Of a stretch of DNA of 9,770 nt, positions 1-7,522 are shown in pieces. Position numbers and translations under genes: made by a program. Below the pieces are notes generated by a model. It saw only the letters and a program-made list of their open reading frames with translations, had not been told where the DNA came from and made no database searches. This DNA is from an uncultured Lachnospiraceae bacterium (GTDB lineage: Bacteria; Bacillota_A; Clostridia; Lachnospirales; Lachnospiraceae), in the NCBI GenBank assembly GCA_902787595.1, contig CADAHD010000063.1, forward strand, positions 1 to 9,770. The letters run 5' to 3'. Positions within the stretch are counted from its first letter, which is position 1, and each line of letters opens with the position of its first letter.

Positions 1-1
1 T

Positions 2-898
2 GATAAATTTCTTTTGATAATCGGCCCCTGTTCTGACGACAACGAAGAAGCCGTTGTTGATTACACAAACCGCTTAGCACGTATATACAACAAGGTCAGC
101 GACAAGCTGGTGATCGTTCCCCGCGTCTATACAAACAAGCCCCGTACCAACGGTGACGGTTATAAGGGCATTGTTTCGCAGCCCGATCCCAGACAGGGCG
201 AAGACTTCCTTCACGGGCTCATAGCGATGCGCCAGATGCATCTGCGTGTTATGAAAGAATCACATCTGACTGCCGCGGATGAGATGCTCTATCCCGAAAA
301 CTGGCCTTACATCTCAGATATACTCTCCTATGTTGCCATAGGCGCCAGATCCGTTGAAGACCAGCAGCATCGTCTGACCAGCAGCGGTTTCGACGTGGCC
401 ACCGGCATGAAAAATCCTACCAGCGGTCATCTTTCCGTAATGTTAAACTCTATATACGCTGCCCAGCAGCCCCACAGTTTCATATTCAGGGGAAACGAGG
501 TGGAAACCGACGGCAATCCCTATGCTCATGCCATTCTGCGTGGCGCGGTAAACAAGAACGGTTCCAATATTTCCAATTACCATTATGAAGACCTTGCTCT
601 TCTGATGGAACTGTATCAGGAACGCAATGTCGTAAACCCCGCATGCATAATAGACGCAAATCACAATAATTCCGGAAAGCGTTTTGCGGAGCAGCCCCGT
701 ATCATAAAGGAAGTGCTTCACTCACGCCGCGTTAATCCGGATATACGCAGTCTTGTCAAAGGCGTTATGGTCGAAAGCTATATCAAAGAAGGCTGCCAGA
801 AGATCGACGAAGGCATATACGGAAAGTCGATCACCGATCCCTGCCTGGGTTGGGCCGATTCAGAACAGCTGATATATGATATCGCGGATCTGGTATAA
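2..898 (+). CDS. aroF: 3-deoxy-7-phosphoheptulonate (DAHP) synthase, type I AroF/G/H family, 5' end cut off by the window
   Basis: Condenses phosphoenolpyruvate with erythrose 4-phosphate in the cytoplasm, the first committed step of the shikimate pathway. The frame is open to the left edge (it reads DKFLLIIGPCS), so the TTG at 14 is not the real start. By comparison with about 350-residue E. coli AroG, roughly 50-60 N-terminal residues are missing. Visible family motifs in order are GPCS (metal-ligand Cys), RVYTNKPRT (PEP/E4P-binding loop), AIGARSVEDQQHR, ATGMKNPTSG, AILRG, DANHNNSGK (metal-ligand His), GVMVESY (metal-ligand Glu) and GKSITDPCLGW (metal-ligand Asp). All expected catalytic residues of the visible part are present. 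The feedback-inhibitor site lies partly in the missing N-terminus, so Phe, Tyr or Trp sensitivity cannot be told, and the symbol aroF only marks the family. It converges on xerD across a terminator. No other gene of the pathway is in view. Confidence 0.95.
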   Translation, partial: DKFLLIIGPCSDDNEEAVVDYTNRLARIYNKVSDKLVIVPRVYTNKPRTNGDGYKGIVSQPDPRQGEDFLHGLIAMRQMHLRVMKESHLTAADEMLYPENWPYISDILSYVAIGARSVEDQQHRLTSSGFDVATGMKNPTSGHLSVMLNSIYAAQQPHSFIFRGNEVETDGNPYAHAILRGAVNKNGSNISNYHYEDLALLMELYQERNVVNPACIIDANHNNSGKRFAEQPRIIKEVLHSRRVNPDIRSLVKGVMVESYIKEGCQKIDEGIYGKSITDPCLGWADSEQLIYDIADLV

Positions 899-941
899 AA
901 AAGAATCCCCTATAGCATAGATCAAAAAAATACAACAACGA

Positions 942-969
942 AAAACCCCGGCCGTTAAGCCGGGGTTTT
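942..969. terminator. Bidirectional intrinsic terminator between convergent aroF and xerD
   Basis: A perfect 11-bp inverted repeat (AAAACCCCGGC, 6-nt loop CGTTAA, GCCGGGGTTTT) is followed on the plus strand by TTTTCCTT. Read on the minus strand the same hairpin ends in TTTTTCG. It lies 44 bp after the aroF stop and 39 bp beyond the xerD stop, in the only intergenic space shared by the two convergent transcription units. It can therefore end both. The GC-rich stem of seven pairs flanked by A/T tracts is the classical symmetric form. Confidence 0.9.
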
Positions 970-1007
970 CCTTAAATAGAGGAGAATAATGATTAACAAA
1001 AACGGGG

Positions 1008-1919
1008 TTATCCCCTGGGGAAATTCTTTACATAAACTTCACGAAGCTTATTCTGCGACATATTTGCATATATCTGCGTAGTGGAAATATCCGAATGTCC
1101 CAGCATTTCCTGTACGCTGCGAAGGTCCGCTCCGTTCTCAACCAGATGCGCCGCAAAGGAATGACGCAGTGTATGAGGTGTAATATCAGCAGTGATACCT
1201 GCCTTTCTGGCGTAATACTTAACCAGTTTCCAGAAGCCCTGACGGCTCATGGGCTGTCCCGAACAATTTGTAAAGAGGACATCCGAGCTCTGGTCTTCCA
1301 GCATAAGATCTCTGGCGTTTTTCATATAATCGCTGAGAGCTCTCTTTGCAGGTGCGCCAAAGGGAACCACGCGCTCCTTCTTTGCATCCCTGCATATAAT
1401 ATAACCTACCTGAAGGTTAACATCCGAAACATTAAGATTGATGAGTTCGGATACTCTGATGCCGGTTGCGTAAAGCAGCTCCAGCATTGCGCGGTCACGC
1501 ATATCCTTGGGTGCGCTTCCTCTGGGCTGATCCAGCAGGCGGTTAACCTCATCCGTTGTCAATATCTCAGGCAGCTTTTTCTCTATCTTAGGTGCCTTAA
1601 GATCTTCAGCTATATCCTCAGTTACATAACCTTTGCGGAAAAGGAAATGGAAGAAAGCTTTGATCGAAGCAATATTTCTTGATACAGTCGCTGCTGCAGA
1701 ACCGCTCCTTTCCATTCCCAGGATATAATTCTGTAATGTGGTTGCGCTTACCTGTTTGATCTCATCAAGTCCCATCTGCTGAAGATATTTTTCAAGCTTC
1801 GCAATATCTCTTTTGTATGATAATTCAGTGTTATGCGACGTCTTTTTTACATCTTTCAGATAACTAATAAATTCATCAAGCTCCTTCTCCATCATGCTGA
1901 CTTCACCGGCATTTACCAT
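1008..1919 (-). CDS. xerD: Site-specific tyrosine recombinase XerD (XerC/XerD family)
   Basis: Resolves chromosome dimers at dif together with a partner Xer recombinase. The 303 residues match the family's usual length of about 300. Residues 12-100 form the N-terminal SAM-like core-binding domain (EFISYLKD to HFLFRKGY). Residues 116-300 form the catalytic domain with the full set of active-site residues: R155 (ATGIRVSEL), a Lys at about 180 (CRDAKKERVVPFG), H249 and R252 (TPHTLRHSFAAHL), H275 (MLGHSDIST) and nucleophile Y284 (TQIYANMS). The start at 1919 is preferred because GAGGG lies nine bases upstream. Met9 or Met10 (at 1895 or 1892) would also fit the family but have a weaker ribosome site. 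It follows nudF, as in Bacillus, where nudF and xerD (ripX) are near each other, which favours XerD over XerC. It has its own candidate promoter. Nothing suggests an integron or phage integrase: no attachment site and no mobile genes nearby. Confidence 0.93.
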   Translation of the reverse strand: MVNAGEVSMMEKELDEFISYLKDVKKTSHNTELSYKRDIAKLEKYLQQMGLDEIKQVSATTLQNYILGMERSGSAAATVSRNIASIKAFFHFLFRKGYVTEDIAEDLKAPKIEKKLPEILTTDEVNRLLDQPRGSAPKDMRDRAMLELLYATGIRVSELINLNVSDVNLQVGYIICRDAKKERVVPFGAPAKRALSDYMKNARDLMLEDQSSDVLFTNCSGQPMSRQGFWKLVKYYARKAGITADITPHTLRHSFAAHLVENGADLRSVQEMLGHSDISTTQIYANMSQNKLREVYVKNFPRG

Positions 1920-2164
1920 CTCTGCAATCCCTCTTCATAATTTTATTTTTTGCCGCCTCCCATTAAAAGCGTTACATAAATCAGCAACATAAAACTATTT
2001 ACATAAGCTCTTTTGCGGCTTTCACAAGTGATTATAATTTGGGATTTTTGGAAAAGCAAACAGAAAATCAAGTGTTTTTTTTCATAGAGATCAAGCTTTT
2101 TATGGTTAACACAAAATATCGCAGAATATATTTTTATGTCCACCACATCTTGACAGGAAGAAAA
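1920..2164. other. AT-rich intergenic spacer between nudF and xerD, with no convincing gene
   Basis: This is the longest gap in the window and is clearly richer in A and T than the flanking genes. It holds the xerD ribosome site (GAGGG at 1929-1933, minus strand) and a candidate promoter. A minus-strand frame of 67 codons (1943-2146) lies in it, but it has no Shine-Dalgarno sequence before its ATG, it overlaps the promoter, and its composition (Ile, Leu, Lys, Phe) is what AT-rich noncoding DNA gives. I see no clear terminator hairpin after nudF, so read-through into xerD is possible. Confidence 0.55.
2031..2059 (-). promoter_or_regulatory. Candidate sigma-A type promoter for xerD
   Basis: On the minus strand a perfect -10 hexamer TATAAT (2031-2036) is preceded at 17 bases by TTGCTT (2054-2059), a three-of-six match to the -35 consensus, in an AT-rich setting. 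The expected start of transcription would be near 2024, giving a leader of about 100 bases before xerD. The call is by pattern only. The weak -35 and the AT-rich context mean a chance match cannot be excluded. Confidence 0.45.
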
Positions 2165-2746
2165 TTATTTGTTGACTTTATTGGTCAAAAAGGCATATGC
2201 AGAGATGGCGGCAACTGTCTTTCCATCGTTAAGTCGGCCCTTAAATATCATATCCATCAGCTCGGAAAGCTCCCAGGCTTCAACATTTATAAACTCATCA
2301 GCGTCCAGATGACGTTCTTTCTGCTTAAGCCCCTTAGCCAGATATATATCTATCTTTTCCCCGCTGTAAGCCACCGTAGGGTAAAAAGCCATAAGAAAAC
2401 TTACATCACCGGCAGTATATCCGGTTTCTTCTTCAAGCTCTCTTATCGCTGCTTCCTTAGTGGGTTCGTCCGGTCCCTCAAGTCCACCTGCCGGTATCTC
2501 GAGCATAAAACGGTCAAAAGCATTACGGTATTGACGGACCAGAATGAGCCGTCCGGCATCGTCTACAGGAAGAACAGCTGCTGCGCCCTGATGATATATA
2601 TAATCCCATACCCGTATATTACCGTTAGGTATGCGGACAGTATCCTGGCAATATGTAAGTATGGAACCCTTGATCACTTCTTTCCGTTCAAGGCGTTCTA
2701 TCTTCATTTTTTCAAGTGCATCCTGATGCAGCAGCTCTTCAGACAT
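2165..2746 (-). CDS. nudF: Nudix hydrolase, ADP-ribose pyrophosphatase type (NudF)
   Basis: Likely splits ADP-ribose into AMP and ribose 5-phosphate in the cytoplasm, removing a reactive breakdown product of NAD. The 193-residue length fits the ADPRase branch. The complete Nudix box is at residues 88-110 (G88, E94, then RELEEETGY at 102-110), with every GX5EX7REUXEEXGU position filled and the metal-binding glutamates present. It is preceded by EIPAGG and followed by FYPTVAYSGEKIDIYLA, a Pro-containing stretch downstream of the box that is typical of ADP-sugar pyrophosphatases. The N-terminal strands (ERKEVIKGSILTYCQD, then RNAFDRFMLEIPAG) match the same branch. The ATG at 2746 has GGGAGAAAG just upstream. 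It sits 72 bp after pepC on the same strand and before xerD. Another ADP-sugar or flavin nucleotide substrate cannot be excluded from sequence alone. Confidence 0.9.
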   Translation of the reverse strand: MSEELLHQDALEKMKIERLERKEVIKGSILTYCQDTVRIPNGNIRVWDYIYHQGAAAVLPVDDAGRLILVRQYRNAFDRFMLEIPAGGLEGPDEPTKEAAIRELEEETGYTAGDVSFLMAFYPTVAYSGEKIDIYLAKGLKQKERHLDADEFINVEAWELSELMDMIFKGRLNDGKTVAAISAYAFLTNKVNK

Positions 2747-2818
2747 TTTTTCTTTCTCCCATATACAAGACTAAAAGGCGGGGTTCTCCTGTATAAAAAT
2801 ACAGATTCCCTCTGCGGC

Positions 2819-4165
2819 TTAATCAGCCAGCGTTCCGAACGGATCCCAGGGCTCCAGTTCCTTAAGCTTCTGATCAAGCAGTTTCTTTGTAGCCTCATCC
2901 AGATACTTCTTATTGACAACAACCTGATAAACATAATCATCAAACCACTCATCGCTGGCCACATAATAGCCATCATGTCCGGAATCTTTGCCCCAGCTGT
3001 TCTCTATGCGCCAGCGGTCAGGCTTGCCCTTGCTGTCAAGGTTCACGCCCAGTATCACCATTGCATGGTTCATCGCGCTGTCGCCGTAATCTAAAGCCTT
3101 AGACTTGTCAAAATCAAAATGTACGTTAAACAGACGCTCTACAGAAGCGCTCTCCCTGTCAAAGACTCCCTCTTTTCTGAGTCCGTATTTTCTGCAGTCT
3201 GAGCCGAACCATACGGGATGTCCGTCCTTAAGCTGTTTGATCACAGCCTTCTTTATTTTTTCGATGGGCAGATTCAAATACCTGACAGGGCTGCCTTCGA
3301 TCACATTCCCCAAAAACTTTACGGTATACATTTTTCCGTAAGGTTTATCTTTAGTCGGTGCATGGATTATGGATACCTGATCCTTAAGCTTTATACCGAC
3401 ATACTTTTTGAAAAATTCCACAGGCGTGATGCCAAACTCCTGCGTAAGCTTGTCATCCTTGCTCTTCATGATAAGATCAAACTTTTTAGGCGGTTCTCCA
3501 AGAGATATGCAGAGCATGCGGTAGAACTCATTCATCATATCAGCCTTTTTCTTCTGCAGCTTATCTCCTTTTTCACCGTCCTTAACGCTTTCACGCAGTA
3601 CATATGCGTCTTCGCGTAGTTTGGAAGTAAGATACATATCAAACCAGCGTGACGCTTCAGCTCCCCTTGCATCAGGGAATGCATATTTCGGAACGACGCC
3701 GTATTTCTCAACAAGATTCGAAAGCATATCCCACTGACCTCCGTCGCACAGAGGATCATTGTTTATAAAGCGGAACAAACGGCTGTCAAGCGCTTCATCT
3801 GCTGTCTTTATAACACTCTCCAGATAATAATTTGCCTTCTCAAGCTTGTCATAAAAGAAAAGATAATTCTGTGAAAGCTCAAAACTGTCAAGCTTGTACT
3901 TTTTTATTATCTCATAGCGGAAGGTATTCAATGCCGAAAATATCCAGCATCTTCCGCTGGCCTTCTGGTCTGTGATCTTTCCCTGCTTCAGATCAATATT
4001 GAAGGTAAAAGGAAATTCCGCAGCCTTTGAATAATCCGTAGAAGCTTCCATTATCCCGCTCTTTACGGCAGCCGATGCCGCGATCAGATTGGCGCGGTCA
4101 GAATTAAAATCCTTACTCATTTCTGCCAGCTGTTTCTCGGATATGGCATTTGTTTTGTTCTTCAT
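2819..4165 (-). CDS. pepC: Aminopeptidase C / bleomycin hydrolase (peptidase family C1B)
   Basis: Cytoplasmic cysteine aminopeptidase of the papain fold. Family members form barrel-like hexamers that trim N-terminal residues from peptides. The 448-residue length is standard. The catalytic set is complete: oxyanion Gln67 and nucleophile Cys73 in TDQKASGRCW, His367 in AMNHAMVILG, and Asn389 in RIENSWGKDSG. The C-terminal tail PWDPFGTLAD is the conserved PepC ending that reaches into the active site and sets exopeptidase behaviour. Other family blocks are FELSQNYLFFYDKLEKAN and CDGGQWDMLSNLVEKYGVVP. There is no signal peptide. A perfect AGGAGG (4174-4179) lies eight bases before the ATG, so this start is firm. 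It is 25 bp downstream of rqcH and probably cotranscribed. It is intact, with no missing key residue. Confidence 0.96.
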   Translation of the reverse strand: MKNKTNAISEKQLAEMSKDFNSDRANLIAASAAVKSGIMEASTDYSKAAEFPFTFNIDLKQGKITDQKASGRCWIFSALNTFRYEIIKKYKLDSFELSQNYLFFYDKLEKANYYLESVIKTADEALDSRLFRFINNDPLCDGGQWDMLSNLVEKYGVVPKYAFPDARGAEASRWFDMYLTSKLREDAYVLRESVKDGEKGDKLQKKKADMMNEFYRMLCISLGEPPKKFDLIMKSKDDKLTQEFGITPVEFFKKYVGIKLKDQVSIIHAPTKDKPYGKMYTVKFLGNVIEGSPVRYLNLPIEKIKKAVIKQLKDGHPVWFGSDCRKYGLRKEGVFDRESASVERLFNVHFDFDKSKALDYGDSAMNHAMVILGVNLDSKGKPDRWRIENSWGKDSGHDGYYVASDEWFDDYVYQVVVNKKYLDEATKKLLDQKLKELEPWDPFGTLAD

Positions 4166-4173
4166 TTATACTT

Positions 4174-4179
4174 CCTCCT
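4174..4179 (-). promoter_or_regulatory. Consensus Shine-Dalgarno of pepC
   Basis: AGGAGG on the minus strand lies eight bases from the pepC ATG, within the 25-bp gap after the rqcH stop. It is the strongest ribosome site in the window and fixes the pepC start. Confidence 0.85.
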
Positions 4180-4190
4180 GTAAAAAGATT

Positions 4191-5924
4191 TTATAACACT
4201 TCCGTCAGATCAACGATCCCCGGCTTAACCGCCATTGAATAATTGGTATAATATACCACAAACCCCGGAGCTGAGCCCGAAGGCTTCTTAACATCCTTGC
4301 GCTTCAGATAATCCACTTCGGCCTTTTCCTGTTCTGCCGCAGTAGAATAAAAAGCTGCCAGTGCCGCCGCCTGTTCGTATACCTTATCAGGCAGCTCTCT
4401 GCCTTCTGTTTTGACTATCACATGGCTGCCCGGCGTCTTCTTTGCATGAAACCACCAGTCGCCGTTATCAGCAAATTTAAATGTGAGCTCATCATTCTGA
4501 TAATTATTCCTGCCCACATAGATATGAAAGCCGTCTTCGGTCACATAATGCATGGGCCTGCTGACTGTCTTTTCTTTTTTCTCGTTGCTCTTTTTCTTTA
4601 TTACCCCTGTATCCTTAAGCTCACGCCTAATCTCGGCCAGATCTGCCTCCCTGCGCGCTATATCAAGCGAAAGCTGCACACTGCGCAGATGCTCAAGCTC
4701 TGATTCCGTCGATTTGATCAGCTCACTCAGCGCTTCGTAAGTACGCTTCTGTTTCTGATATTTTTCGTAATACCTGCCGGCATTTTCCATTGCGGAAAGC
4801 TCCGGATCCAGGCTTATCTTCATCATGCTGTTATCATGATAATTAAACGCTTCGTATTCGGCTGCGCCCTTTTCTATCTGATATGCATAGGCTGTGATCA
4901 GTTCTCCGCAGAGCTTAAGCTTTTCACGCTTTTCGGTATCCGCAAGCTGCTTTTCCTGCAGCTTTAATTTCTTTGCGGCGCGCTCTATCGCGCTCACGAC
5001 TATGCGCCGCAGATCGGCAGATCTCTGGCGGATGCGCACCATTTCTTCACGCTGCGAATAATAATCTTCCAGAAGGGCAGACATGCTGTCATATTCCTTA
5101 TAATCCGGATATGCCCCGGTATTTATCGCCGAAAACTCCGCAACTTCATCTTTGTCATAATATATGCAGGGCGAAAATTCACCCTTTCTGACCTTATCCA
5201 TCATCAGCGCAAATACATCATATAAAGCTTTGCGATCCTGCGTAGCGATCTTTAACGCGGCAGCGTCCATTCTTTCTTCTATGCCTGATTGTCTAACGAT
5301 CTCTGCGGCCATCATGGGCGATATCCCCATATATACATCCATAAGACAGCCCGCAACGTCCCTGCCGCCCTTTGCGCCCGCCAGAAAATCTTCTTCTTTC
5401 GCCATCAGCGGATCTGCCTTTTCTCCGCCGCCGGCCACAAAGTAATCTTTTCCCGGAAGCACTTCACGCACGGAGCTGACCATGGCAGATACGCGTTTTA
5501 TCGCATCAACTATCCTTTCATTCTCATCAAGCAGTATGATATTGGAATGTTTTCCCATTATCTCACAGACAAGGGTCTTCTTTTTAAGATCTCCCATCTC
5601 ATCATAATGCTCGAGCTCTATTCGTATTATGCGTTCCAGTCCCGGCTGCTTAACGGAAATGATCCTGGCATTTGCCAGATACTTTCTTAAAAGCATGCAA
5701 AAAGCAGGCGCAGTCATGGGACTGGGCTTGTTATCGCTGCACAGATATACCAGGGGTAATGAAGCATCCGCAGACATCAGAAGTCTTAATTGTCCGCCTG
5801 CTGTTTTGATCGTTAATATCAGAGCATCTTTTTCCGGCTGGGCTATCTTTGCTATCCTGCCGCCGGTAAGCTTTTCATTTAATTCCTTAACTATCGCCGC
5901 TACGGCGAAACCATCATATGCCAT
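4191..5924 (-). CDS. rqcH: RqcH / Rqc2-like NFACT protein (formerly FbpA/YloA fibronectin-binding family)
   Basis: Family members bind the stalled peptidyl-tRNA-50S complex and bring in tRNA-Ala so that the nascent chain receives an alanine tail that marks it for proteolysis. The 577 residues show the standard order: NFACT-N (from MAYDGFAVAAIVKEL to about 170), a helix-hairpin-helix region around 190-260 (MGISPMMAAEIVRQSG), long charged coiled-coil helices at about 285-445, and the NFACT-R domain at 458-570 with its hallmark DWWFHAKKTPGSHVIV. A Lys-rich linker (KKKSNEKKEKT) joins the coiled coil to NFACT-R. The Asp-Arg pair of B. subtilis RqcH reads Glu97-Arg98 here (GLERII). The start has TAGGAAAG six bases upstream. 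It lies 51 bp after rpe and 25 bp before pepC. Older databases call this family fibronectin-binding, but there is no secretion signal, so a cytoplasmic ribosome role is far more likely. Confidence 0.93.
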   Translation of the reverse strand: MAYDGFAVAAIVKELNEKLTGGRIAKIAQPEKDALILTIKTAGGQLRLLMSADASLPLVYLCSDNKPSPMTAPAFCMLLRKYLANARIISVKQPGLERIIRIELEHYDEMGDLKKKTLVCEIMGKHSNIILLDENERIVDAIKRVSAMVSSVREVLPGKDYFVAGGGEKADPLMAKEEDFLAGAKGGRDVAGCLMDVYMGISPMMAAEIVRQSGIEERMDAAALKIATQDRKALYDVFALMMDKVRKGEFSPCIYYDKDEVAEFSAINTGAYPDYKEYDSMSALLEDYYSQREEMVRIRQRSADLRRIVVSAIERAAKKLKLQEKQLADTEKREKLKLCGELITAYAYQIEKGAAEYEAFNYHDNSMMKISLDPELSAMENAGRYYEKYQKQKRTYEALSELIKSTESELEHLRSVQLSLDIARREADLAEIRRELKDTGVIKKKSNEKKEKTVSRPMHYVTEDGFHIYVGRNNYQNDELTFKFADNGDWWFHAKKTPGSHVIVKTEGRELPDKVYEQAAALAAFYSTAAEQEKAEVDYLKRKDVKKPSGSAPGFVVYYTNYSMAVKPGIVDLTEVL

Positions 5925-5975
5925 ATATCTTTCCTAAAAAGGATACAAAGCGCGGTCATTGACATACCGGCTCAG

Positions 5976-6638
5976 TCATTTATTCATCAGGTCAATAAGC
6001 TCTCTTGAGTTTTCCAGCGCATTTCCGCGGAATACCGCAGAGCCGGCAACGATAACATTTGCGCCGTAATCCATTATCGACAGAATATTTTCCCTTGTTA
6101 TGCCGCCGTCTACTTCCACGTCGCAGGCAAGGCCTTTTTCGTCGATCATATCTTTTAACTGTCTTACCTTTTTAAGACATTCCGTAAGCACATGCTGTCC
6201 GCCAAAGCCGGGTTCAACCGTCATGGGCAGCACCATATCCAGTTCGGGAAGCAGTGTTCTGATCTCGCTTACTGCAGTAGCCGGCTTTAATGCAATGCCT
6301 GCTTTCTTCCCGCACTTATGGATCATCTTTATCACCGAAACCGGATCGTCGCAAGCCTCATAATGCACGGTGATTATATCCGCTCCCAGTTCCGCAAATT
6401 CTTCGATGTAGCGGTCAGGCTTTACTATCATCAGATGCGCATCGATCTTCAGCTGCGTTGCCTTTCTTAAAAGCTGCATAAGAGGCATGCCAAACGAGAT
6501 AGCCGGTACAAAACTTCCATCCATCACATCAAAATGAACATATTCGGCTCCTCCGGCTTCTATCCTCTTTATCTCATCCGAAAGATTCATTAGGTCGGCT
6601 GCAAGTATTGAAGGCGCAAGTATATTTTTTCTGTTCAT
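5976..6638 (-). CDS. rpe: Ribulose-phosphate 3-epimerase
   Basis: Interconverts D-ribulose 5-phosphate and D-xylulose 5-phosphate in the nonoxidative pentose phosphate pathway. The 220 residues form a single TIM barrel of usual size. The expected metal and catalytic residues are present: Ser10 in APSILAAD, His35 and Asp37 in YVHFDVMDGSFVP, His68 in DAHLMI, and Asp177 in VEVDGGI. The phosphate-binding loops PGFGGQ (143-148) and VAGSAVF are also present. The strand before the first loop reads MTVEPGFGGQ instead of the E. coli MSVNPGFGGQ, a known variant in this family. The ATG lies three bases after the rsgA stop, which points to translational coupling. The rsgA-rpe order after a PASTA kinase is a common Firmicutes arrangement. 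The thiamine pyrophosphokinase gene often found next (thiN) is not here; rqcH follows instead. Confidence 0.98.
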   Translation of the reverse strand: MNRKNILAPSILAADLMNLSDEIKRIEAGGAEYVHFDVMDGSFVPAISFGMPLMQLLRKATQLKIDAHLMIVKPDRYIEEFAELGADIITVHYEACDDPVSVIKMIHKCGKKAGIALKPATAVSEIRTLLPELDMVLPMTVEPGFGGQHVLTECLKKVRQLKDMIDEKGLACDVEVDGGITRENILSIMDYGANVIVAGSAVFRGNALENSRELIDLMNK

Positions 6639-6641
6639 ATT

Positions 6642-7520
6642 CTAGTACCTTTTTTTCTCTTTCTGCTCTGCATAAATAGCGCAGTAGTTTTCGTAACGCA
6701 GTCTGGGTATGATATCCTCCGAAGCCGCCCTTCTCACTTCACAGTCGGGCTCTTTTATATGCATGCAGTCCGCGAACCTGCACTTGGGCGTATACGCCTC
6801 AAATTCCGGATATTCATACCTGACATCTTCGGCATCTATATCATACAGCTCAAGCGCCGTAAAGCCGGGGGTATCCATAAGATATCCGCCGCCTTCAATG
6901 GCAAAGAGCTCTGAATGCCTGGTGGTATGCTTCCCTCTTTTAAGCTTCCTGCTTATCTCTCCGGTCTGAGCAGCAGCTCCCGGGCATAATGCATTTAATA
7001 TCGTGGATTTTCCCACACCGGAAGGACCGGCTAAAAGGCTTATCCTTCCGCATAAGATCTCTTTTAAAGTATCTTTGAAATCATCTTCCAAAGCGCATAC
7101 CGCTCTCACATCCGAAACGGCATATCTGTAACTTTCCATTAAAAAGCGCGCTTCCTGCTCATCCGTGAGATCTCTTTTATTAAAAAGCAAAACGCACGGT
7201 ACTCCGTTCTGTCGTAAACTTATCAGAAAGCGGTCTAATAAAACCGGATTGGGCTTGGGTTTATCAAAAGCAAATACTAAAAGCACCTGATCCACATTTG
7301 CTGCTTCGGGACGGATCAGTCTGTTTTTACGCTCAGATATACACTCAACACTGCCGATAGATGCGGCATCGTCAATAACGCTTATGCCTACAATATCCCC
7401 GACTAAGGGCTTATCTCCGTCTTTGCGAAAAATCCCTCTTGCGCGGCATTCATATACCCTGCCGTCTTCTGCAAGCACATAGTAAAAACCGCCTATGCCT
7501 TTGAGTATCCTGCCCTCCAT
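6642..7520 (-). CDS. rsgA: Ribosome small subunit-dependent GTPase A (RsgA/YjeQ/CpgA)
   Basis: Circularly permuted GTPase that checks late 30S subunit maturation. The 292 residues run in the characteristic order: an N-terminal OB-fold domain (about 1-65), then the GTPase with G4 first (NKRD, 114-117), the P-loop G1 GPSGVGKS (165-172), G2 Thr in GKHTTR (197-201) and G3 DTPG (216-219). A C-terminal zinc-finger domain has ligands C247, C252, H254 and C260 (CRFADCMHIKEPDC). All signature residues are intact. It starts only two bases after the kinase stop, and its ribosome site (AAGGTAG) lies within the last kinase codons. In B. subtilis the homologue CpgA is reported as a PrkC substrate, so the tight pairing with a PASTA kinase is functionally sensible. 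Confidence 0.97.
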   Translation of the reverse strand: MEGRILKGIGGFYYVLAEDGRVYECRARGIFRKDGDKPLVGDIVGISVIDDAASIGSVECISERKNRLIRPEAANVDQVLLVFAFDKPKPNPVLLDRFLISLRQNGVPCVLLFNKRDLTDEQEARFLMESYRYAVSDVRAVCALEDDFKDTLKEILCGRISLLAGPSGVGKSTILNALCPGAAAQTGEISRKLKRGKHTTRHSELFAIEGGGYLMDTPGFTALELYDIDAEDVRYEYPEFEAYTPKCRFADCMHIKEPDCEVRRAASEDIIPRLRYENYCAIYAEQKEKKRY

Positions 7521-7522
7521 CC

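Noticed and set aside
989..1081. Mini-gene of 30 codons after the terminator, with GGAG just before its ATG
   Set aside because: The ribosome site is only four bases from the ATG, the frame runs antisense into the 3' end of xerD, and the strong terminator just upstream would cut off its transcription. A chance match is more likely.
1095..1682. Plus-strand open frame of 195 codons inside xerD
   Set aside because: It is an antisense shadow of a recombinase gene with all catalytic residues intact. Its Cys- and Ser-rich product has no family likeness.
1943..2146. Minus-strand frame of 67 codons between nudF and xerD
   Set aside because: There is no Shine-Dalgarno sequence before its ATG, it overlaps a candidate promoter, and its AT-driven amino acid content matches noncoding DNA.
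2039..3094. Long plus-strand open frame of 351 codons
   Set aside because: It lies antisense to nudF and the 3' part of pepC, both of which have complete family motifs. Its product is low in recognisable features and has no good ribosome site.
5931..5943. Small inverted repeat TCCT-AAAA-AGGA over the rqcH ribosome site
   Set aside because: A four-base-pair stem is too weak to hide the site, and such short palindromes are common by chance.
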